Positions 59,001 through 64,000 of a DNA stretch of 64,000 bases are shown here, one piece after another. The notes under the pieces are model-generated. The model saw only the letters and a program-made list of their open reading frames with translations, was not told the DNA's origin and did no database searches. Where the stretch lies: assembly GCA_942493075.1 (NCBI GenBank), contig OW818681.1, forward strand, positions 4,154,001 through 4,218,000, written 5' to 3'. The translations under genes and the position numbers were made by a program. The stretch comes from JBBQYD01 sp942493075 (GTDB lineage Bacteria > Verrucomicrobiota > Verrucomicrobiia > Limisphaerales > UBA8199). How positions within the stretch are numbered: position 1 is the stretch's first letter; each line of letters opens with the position of its first letter.

Positions 59001-61092
59001 TCATCCCTGATGGCAGACTTCCAAGCACAAAACGGCCTTGCCCACCACGGGCACTGTACCGCAGCAATGGAAAGGTCCCGGGAACGAAGTTCTGCCCGGC
59101 AACGGAAATCTCCGCGTCGCCATTGAGAATCAGGTTCGTAATTGAAAGAGGAGGAACGTTCTGCCCTCCAAACCCACTAAAATTGACAACAATTCGGGCA
59201 CCGCCCGTTGGGATGCTAACCAGGGGCAACCCTGCTTGCGATTCAGGCAGTTCAAGGCGAACTCCAACCGCGGCTTGTGAAGACAGCACGCAGGAGGACT
59301 TCAAAGTCTGTGGGGCAGCGAAGATCAATGTTCCTTCGTTAACGAGCGTGTTTCCAGAGTACTCCGCCTTGCCGCCCAGGGTAACTGTGCCGGTTCCGAG
59401 CTTACGAAAGCCACCGGTTCCAAACAGATCCTGCTCGATCACAATGACGTTTGTGCCGCTGTCAACAGTTGCGCCTCCAGCAAGAACATTAGCGGATGAA
59501 AGGCCGCTCAAAAAGTCGTTCATAGCGCCGGGGGCTGCGCGCAGGACGCCGCCGTTAAAATTAAGAATGCCGGTGGCTGCAGAGCTATTTTTATAGACTC
59601 GGCGGGTGATCAGAGTGCCGCCGTTCAAGTTCACCGTTCCCACGGAGCCTGAGGAGTTGCCGATGCGGAGGGTGTTGGCCAGGTTAGCCGTCCCGGTGCC
59701 GCTCAGGTTCAGCGTGCCACGTCCGTCCTCCCCGATGATCAGGCTGTTGTCTGCCGCCGTCTGGTTGAACACACCACCGGAGATGGTCAGGACACCCTCG
59801 CTCCCGGTGTAGCGCCCTACAGAAGGCCAGCCACCCGCGTTCACCGTGCCTCCACTCTGGTTGAGCAAGCCGATACCGTAGGCTCCCACCTGAAGGTTGG
59901 CTCCCCATGCATTAAGAGTCCCACCCGAGAGGTTGTAGGTCCCGTGCTGGTCAGCGGCATCGGCATTATTTCCACCAATCCGCCAATCTCCCCCACCCAT
60001 TCGGGCGACGGTTCCTCCGGTTTGGTAAACCACTCCGATTGAGTTAGCCGATTTACCCACATAAAGGGTATTGATCCGCAACAACGCATTATCCTGCAAG
60101 TAAAGGGTGCCCTGGCTGCCTGCGACATCAGCGACGTTAAAATCGCCAGGAACGTGCCAGATCGCATTCTGTCTGAGGGTTGCAGTTCCCACGCCTGAAG
60201 CTCCGACAGCCGCATAATTGCTGTTGGTCAAACGTCCTGAGTTCGCGATGACCAGGGTCCCCGTTGCTCCGCTTTGCATACCCAACAGAACACGGTTGCC
60301 TGCCTGGACAACGGAGGTATCCGAAACATGGAGCGTTGCAGAGGAACCTGAGCTTTCTCCCAGGTTAATTCCACCGGATATCAGGCTTGCCGAAGCACCC
60401 TGGAGGCTCATGGTTGGGTTTTGCCGGTTGCCCGACACATTGCCCCAGTAGCCAAGGGCCAGATCGGAACAGGAGTTGGTCGAGTTTATCAACGTGAGAC
60501 CGGAACTGAGCCCAGAGGTCCCGTTGCCTCGACCTACAGCCAGCCAGGAGCTATTGCTGAACACAGCGTTGCTCAGGATTAGCGAAGCCGAATTGGATGT
60601 CGTATGGCCAACCCATACTTCACCTTCGACTCTGCTCGGTTGACCGCCGGTACCATCCAGCAGGACAGTGCCTCCCCCGATGGCCAGAAGGCCGATGCTG
60701 TCGATGCGTACGCCAGATCCGATCACCAGGTTAGTTGCCCCGAGTTTTGTCATTCCTGCAGTAGCACGGAACGCGCCTGGCCCGAGCAGCGTATATGGCT
60801 TTGTGTGGTTGCTGAAGACGGTTGAGGAAGGCTGTACGTCCGTGCCGAGTGTGATTAGATTATTCGCCACGGCAAAGTCATCGAGTTGGATTGGTGCGCC
60901 ATTAGTGAACGGAACACTTGTGCCGCCAACCAGCCAGTTGAGCGTTGGGGACGTGTCCCAAACCGCGCTGACGTTTCCGTTCCAGCGCAGCCTTGTTTGA
61001 GCCGATCCGTAGATGGGAAGGAAGGCACAGAGCAACAGAAGGATCAGGCATTGCCGGGTAGAGCGGGAGCGATGGGGAATCAGCAGGTTCAT
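56065..61092 (-). CDS. Autotransporter-type beta-strand repeats fused to GH2 hydrolase and PA14
   Basis: 1675 residues. Signal peptide (CLILLLLCAFLPIYGSAQ) followed by about 680 residues of beta-helix with autotransporter-associated repeats (GTGTVTLGGKAEYSGNTLVN). From about 730 comes a glycoside hydrolase family 2 enzyme: sugar-binding domain (RAWYKRTFNVPANW), immunoglobulin-like domain and TIM barrel with the acid/base Glu in VFNEGWGQ and the nucleophile Glu in VVNGEFGG. A PA14 domain (GWLGEYFTGTNLAG, ARLWVDGELLID, SVSLEWISPSQ) precedes the C-terminus. No autotransporter barrel is present. It should be a secreted beta-galactosidase/glucuronidase-type enzyme held on a repeat stalk. No PEP-CTERM signal seen. 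Confidence 0.9.
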   Translation of the reverse strand: MNLLIPHRSRSTRQCLILLLLCAFLPIYGSAQTRLRWNGNVSAVWDTSPTLNWLVGGTSVPFTNGAPIQLDDFAVANNLITLGTDVQPSSTVFSNHTKPYTLLGPGAFRATAGMTKLGATNLVIGSGVRIDSIGLLAIGGGTVLLDGTGGQPSRVEGEVWVGHTTSNSASLILSNAVFSNSSWLAVGRGNGTSGLSSGLTLINSTNSCSDLALGYWGNVSGNRQNPTMSLQGASASLISGGINLGESSGSSATLHVSDTSVVQAGNRVLLGMQSGATGTLVIANSGRLTNSNYAAVGASGVGTATLRQNAIWHVPGDFNVADVAGSQGTLYLQDNALLRINTLYVGKSANSIGVVYQTGGTVARMGGGDWRIGGNNADAADQHGTYNLSGGTLNAWGANLQVGAYGIGLLNQSGGTVNAGGWPSVGRYTGSEGVLTISGGVFNQTAADNSLIIGEDGRGTLNLSGTGTANLANTLRIGNSSGSVGTVNLNGGTLITRRVYKNSSAATGILNFNGGVLRAAPGAMNDFLSGLSSANVLAGGATVDSGTNVIVIEQDLFGTGGFRKLGTGTVTLGGKAEYSGNTLVNEGTLIFAAPQTLKSSCVLSSQAAVGVRLELPESQAGLPLVSIPTGGARIVVNFSGFGGQNVPPLSITNLILNGDAEISVAGQNFVPGTFPLLRYSARGGQGRFVLGSLPSGMTAQLQTNSNNQTIDLQIATAPETLPWQLKQAPVMTDWAQQVDPANPWPEYPRPQMVRSNWLNLNGIWQWQPGKADDSMPSYNLARSILVPFCMESAISGVMEHHERAWYKRTFNVPANWQGQRLLLHFEAVDWECEPFLNGVSLGVHRGGFDPFSFDITPHLTNSGLQILLVRVYDPSDSTSGPAQPPLGKQRLSPGGIWYTTCSGIWQTVWVEPVPSAAISDIRLVPDIDSHRLKIQVDASGAVEGFQVVATAYDGTNQVGSVSGTPGAEFYLPVPSAKLWSPTNPFLYDLRLSLVSDSQPVDVVESYFGMRKISLGTNDGYVKMFLNNEFMFQFGPLDQGYWPDGILTPPTDLAMREDIEQSKALGFNFIRKHVKVEPRRWYYYTDKLGLVVWQDMPSMATGQDITEASKANYEREMERMIGTHWNAPSIIVWTVFNEGWGQYDTVRVTSDVMALDPSRLVNCASGWTYYDVGHMEDSHSYPNPSCPVNATRAVVNGEFGGVGLGITNHTWASGWGYVGATDGADLTLKFEAFCSMLSDFVQNDGLSAAVYTQITDVETELNGFYTYDRQVLKPDLRRVRAAVTSTMGVYSNTAIVATSQDAAQTWKYTFSNPGADWMNRTYNDSSWPAGPGGFGTAGTPEAVIGTLWNTADIWLRRTFDASTLTPAALSNLVLSVHHDEAVEIYLNGVLAASASGYTTAYGPIPISAAAIAAIVSGPGNVLAVHCHQTGGGQYIDVGINLRTTLVPPPVSELPVWVENGAGWLGEYFTGTNLAGAAITRNDPELNFSWGTAPPATGVPADGFSSRWTGLIQPRYNEVYTFHLTANDGARLWVDGELLIDTWSTNPSSTISRTGSIPLEGGHRYTIKVEYFDGAGDASVSLEWISPSQLREVVPQGVLFSMPVPVVTGAAVKENAFQMQVDGAIGPSYVVYACENLAAGHWVPVLRTNPAALPFTFRVPTVAGQGPQFYRVSAELD

Positions 61093-61240
61093 GACAAAAC
61101 AAATAACGGCGTTCTCTCAAATCCGCACCACGGCATAGAATTATGCGGCCTTAGAAACGTGGTCGGGTATAGAGCAGCTTGCAGCATCCCCGATTGGAGA
61201 GCTTTTGGCATGTCACATGTACGGGTGACACAAAGAAAAA

Positions 61241-61279
61241 GGGGCAAAATCGAAGGCACTTGCCTGCCGATTTTGCCCC
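61241..61279 (-). terminator. Rho-independent terminator of the beta-strand repeat gene
   Basis: GGGGCAAAATCG (61241-61252) pairs with CGATTTTGCCCC (61268-61279), with an inner AGGCA/TGCCT pair. On the minus strand it is followed by TTTTTCTTTG. Confidence 0.92.
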
Positions 61280-61302
61280 CTGAAATACAGGAGCAGACTA
61301 TT

Positions 61303-63999
61303 CTAGTTGCCCAACGGAGACACCATGCGGAAGAACACGGCGCCCTTGGTCTTATCGATATCCAGCACCACACGGTTGGTGGTGGTGGAGTTCGGGACTT
61401 CGGACCAGTTGTTCGTCAACCCAACGCTCAGACCGTTGGTCTGGGCCTGGAGAGCCCAACCGGTGTAGTCAGACGGCCAGGAGATGTCGAGTTTGCCGCC
61501 GGTAACCACAGCGACGATGTTTGTTCCACTGACCGGCTGGCTGGTCACGCTGCTGACCGTGATGGTGCCGTTCTGCGCGAGATTGGAAGTATTCCAAACC
61601 ACGTCCTGCCCTGGGGTCATCGAGACCACATTGAAGGTACCGCTGTAGCCGGAGGCGTTGAACAGCGTGAACGTATCACCCACTTGCAGCGGAGCGCCCG
61701 TATTGGTAACCGCCAATGTGCCAGCGTAAACCACCGGGTTGCCAGTGACTACGATGCGATCTGCCAGCGGAGCACCGTTGTTACGATTCACCTCTGCGAG
61801 CAATGTGCCGCCGAGGGACGGCGTCGCTGCCAGAGTGAGGGTGCCGATGCCATTGCCAGCGCTCAGAATACCGCCAGCTTGAACCGTCACTGCACCGTTC
61901 ACTGAACCGGTTCCCGCGAGAGCGGCCCCAGAGCGAACCGTCACGGTTCCCGGAACCACGCCGTTCACGAACAATGTGCCGTTGCTGACGATAGTCGCAC
62001 CGGTGTAGGTGTTCAAACCACTCAGGATGACTGAGCCGAGACCCAGCTTCACGAGGCCGCCACTGGTTGTGCCGGCCAACAACGGTTGAGCGATGGTGAT
62101 GGTGTAGCTAGCACTGTCAACGATTGCCCCACCGGCCAGAACGTTGGCCGAAGTGAGTCCACTCATGAAGTTATCGGTGTTCCCGTTTGCAGCGAGAACG
62201 CCACCGTTGAGGTTGAGTATCCCCGTAGCACCGGAGGCGCTACCCGGACTTTGTATGCGGGTGACAGCAAGGCGGCCACCATCCAGGTTAACCGTGCCGT
62301 TGCCTGTGCTCTCCTGACCGATGCTAAGCACACCCACAACATTGACAACACCCGTGCCGGAGATATTCAACGTGCCAGTGCCCGCTTCACCGACGAGCAG
62401 GAGGTTGCCGCCCCCAGTCTGGGTAAACACACCGCCGGAGACGTTCATCGTGCCCGTTGAGCCAGAGTAACGACCGACGCTCGGATAGCCGGCGCAGTTG
62501 GCAATACCGCCGGACTGATTGAACACGCCGACACCGGAGGCTCCCATCTGGAAGTTGTTGACCGGTTCGAATACGCCGCCAAACAGGTTGTAAGTGCCGG
62601 TCGCGGTTGCGTTGTTAGCCAGGCGCCAATCACCGCCACCGGTGGAATGGCCTAGATACCCACCGTATTGATACACCTCGCCCACGGAGCGCTCACCTTT
62701 GGCCACATACAGCGTGCCCGAAAGGTTGGTGCTGGTGTCGTAGATATAAAGTTTGCCCACGCCGTCCGCAACATCGCCGAGGTTATTGTCACCCGGGAGA
62801 TTCACAAATGCGGAGTTGGACATGATCAGAGTCGCCTGGCCGTTATTGCCGAGTGCGAACCAGCCGTTATTCAGGATGAACCGGCTGTTATCAGTCATAG
62901 TGATCGTAGCCTCGCTGCCAAGCGATTCGCCGAGCAATACTTGATTGGCGCTGACGAATGTCGAGTTTCCAGACAGGGTCAACCGGGGCTTGGTTGACAG
63001 GCCTGAGATGCTATTGGCATATCCCATCGACAGGTTGTTCACCCATACGTAGGAGTTGTTCAGCGTCATGCTGGACGATAGGCCAGTTGTCCCGTTACCA
63101 CGGTCGATCGCCAGCCAGCCTCCAACGCTCAGACTGGAGTTATTGAGGACTAAGGCCGCTGCGTCGGTCTGGTTGTAGCCGATCCACATCTCATTGACGC
63201 GGTTGGTCTGGGCTCCTGCGGTGCCATCAAGGACGACCGTGCCAGCAGCCACGTTATATCCGTTTGCAGACAGCACGTTGGTGCCCGGGCGAACATAGGT
63301 CAGCGAGCCCGCCCCACCCTTGCTGAAGGTGCCAGCGGTGGCAAGCACTTCACCTTGAAGAGTCAGAGCGCTCGAAACAGACAATGTGCCATTCCCTGCA
63401 ACATGGTAACCGCGATCGGTGGTTGCTGCCGGTCCGGTGTAGCTCAAGCCACCACCGTTGAACACCAGGTTGGTTGGATTAGCGGAAGCGACACCCAAAC
63501 TACTCGGGCTGCCCGCATTCGCCAACTTGGAGACAGCCAGTGTGCTGCCTGCCAACACCGTGCGCCCGGTGTAGGTATTCATTCCAGTGACGTTGATTAC
63601 ATCCTCAATGTTGGTGCCGAAGGTTGAGAGAATGCCGCCAGCCAGCACTGTAGCGACCTCACCTGCGCTGAGTGCATACTGCTCGGCAGTGACAGTGGCG
63701 GTTCCGGCGATGGTGCCGTTGGTAACTGTAACGATGCTGAAGCGCTGGTTATTCGTTCCCACGCTCAGAGTTCCCGCACCGACTGTCAGGGCGCCATTCG
63801 GACCCACGTTATTTGGCACAGTAGAAACCAGCGTGCCACCATTGATCAACGTGCCGCCTGTATAAGTGTTATTTGTGGTTGCCAGGGTAAGAGTCCCGGT
63901 GCCCGCCTTGGTGAGGCTGCCGCCGCCGGTAATGCGACCATTGCCAGCGATGGCGTAATTAAGAACAGAGTTGCTCACGAGCACGCCACCCGGACTGAC
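61303..63999 (-). CDS. Autotransporter-associated beta-strand repeat protein (partial, N-terminus beyond right edge)
   Basis: At least 899 residues; the frame is open to the window end. Built of repeats such as GTGTLTLATTNNTYTGGTLI, GLGSVILSGLNTYTGATIVS, and LNLNGGVLAANGNTDNFMSG, typical of passenger-type beta-helices. The C-terminus (SWPSDYTGWALQAQTNGLSV, ending FFRMVSPLGN) is the usual Verrucomicrobia end domain rather than a membrane barrel. Repeats match those of the neighbouring GH2 fusion closely, so the two genes likely share ancestry. Surface or exported structural role is inferred. Confidence 0.9.
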   Translation of the reverse strand, partial: VSPGGVLVSNSVLNYAIAGNGRITGGGSLTKAGTGTLTLATTNNTYTGGTLINGGTLVSTVPNNVGPNGALTVGAGTLSVGTNNQRFSIVTVTNGTIAGTATVTAEQYALSAGEVATVLAGGILSTFGTNIEDVINVTGMNTYTGRTVLAGSTLAVSKLANAGSPSSLGVASANPTNLVFNGGGLSYTGPAATTDRGYHVAGNGTLSVSSALTLQGEVLATAGTFSKGGAGSLTYVRPGTNVLSANGYNVAAGTVVLDGTAGAQTNRVNEMWIGYNQTDAAALVLNNSSLSVGGWLAIDRGNGTTGLSSSMTLNNSYVWVNNLSMGYANSISGLSTKPRLTLSGNSTFVSANQVLLGESLGSEATITMTDNSRFILNNGWFALGNNGQATLIMSNSAFVNLPGDNNLGDVADGVGKLYIYDTSTNLSGTLYVAKGERSVGEVYQYGGYLGHSTGGGDWRLANNATATGTYNLFGGVFEPVNNFQMGASGVGVFNQSGGIANCAGYPSVGRYSGSTGTMNVSGGVFTQTGGGNLLLVGEAGTGTLNISGTGVVNVVGVLSIGQESTGNGTVNLDGGRLAVTRIQSPGSASGATGILNLNGGVLAANGNTDNFMSGLTSANVLAGGAIVDSASYTITIAQPLLAGTTSGGLVKLGLGSVILSGLNTYTGATIVSNGTLFVNGVVPGTVTVRSGAALAGTGSVNGAVTVQAGGILSAGNGIGTLTLAATPSLGGTLLAEVNRNNGAPLADRIVVTGNPVVYAGTLAVTNTGAPLQVGDTFTLFNASGYSGTFNVVSMTPGQDVVWNTSNLAQNGTITVSSVTSQPVSGTNIVAVVTGGKLDISWPSDYTGWALQAQTNGLSVGLTNNWSEVPNSTTTNRVVLDIDKTKGAVFFRMVSPLGN

Positions 64000-64000
64000 C

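Noticed and set aside
63984..63999. GTG at 63984 as the start of the last gene.
   Set aside because: It lies inside a beta-strand repeat and the frame stays open to the window edge, so the true start is outside.
1..64000. CRISPR array.
   Set aside because: No set of regularly spaced identical repeats with unique spacers is present; the repeat words found are irregular and often coding.

Overview
The window is GC-rich, densely coded bacterial DNA. The right end points to Verrucomicrobiota: very long autotransporter-associated beta-strand repeat proteins, one fused to a family 2 glycoside hydrolase and PA14, and a propeller-type sensor kinase with a LuxR-type regulator. The phylum is an inference from gene style; no rRNA is present.

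Region 1 (1-25.6 kb) is a defence and DNA-modification island built around 7-deazaguanine chemistry. A complete preQ0/preQ1 operon (queF-queC-queE-queD-folE2, minus strand, 24.4-21.3 kb) is divergent from a WYL-domain regulator. Two tRNA-guanine-transglycosylase-fold proteins are present. A DpdA-type one with an N-terminal YaaA/DUF6884-like domain lies next to a NurA-HerA pair (18.7-13.5 kb). A second, shorter one (1969-2979) is translationally coupled to a superfamily 2 helicase with a SWIM zinc finger that runs off the left edge. Between them lie a 621-residue unknown protein and a coupled operon of Xre regulator, UvrD-like helicase, Cas4/RecB-like Fe-S nuclease and a 1531-residue Hsp90-like ATPase with a NOV/DUF3883 C-terminus. 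A three-gene cassette of unknown function separates folE2 from dpdA. Read together this is a Dpd-like system: make preQ0 or preQ1, swap it into DNA by base exchange, and police or process DNA with helicases and nucleases. The known DpdB, DpdC and DpdK partners are not recognised, so the layout looks unusual.

Region 2 (about 26-51.3 kb) is a phage-derived element. Small accessory genes (RadC-like, DUF6573-like) run leftward. A rightward block carries a RuvC-like nuclease, an OB-like DNA-binding protein, a PD-(D/E)XK nuclease, a PIF1-like helicase, a P4-type primase-helicase, an iteron/palindrome cluster, both terminase subunits, portal, scaffold, major capsid protein and head-completion genes. 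No tail, lysis or integrase gene is recognised, which fits a capsid-encoding satellite or a prophage that lost its tail. A roughly 0.8-kb stretch between terminase and portal (41.90-42.71 kb) folds into many nested long stems and is a strong candidate for a large ornate non-coding RNA. A tRNA-Leu(CAG) gene at 51.33-51.42 kb marks the right border.

Region 3 (51.5-64 kb) looks like host chromosome: NarL-type regulator plus propeller histidine kinase, a small secreted repeat protein, the GH2 fusion protein and a truncated beta-strand repeat protein.

Short repeat words of several families are scattered through regions 1 and 2. Many sit in frame inside conserved genes, including dpdA, the second TGT, the primase and the PIF1 helicase.
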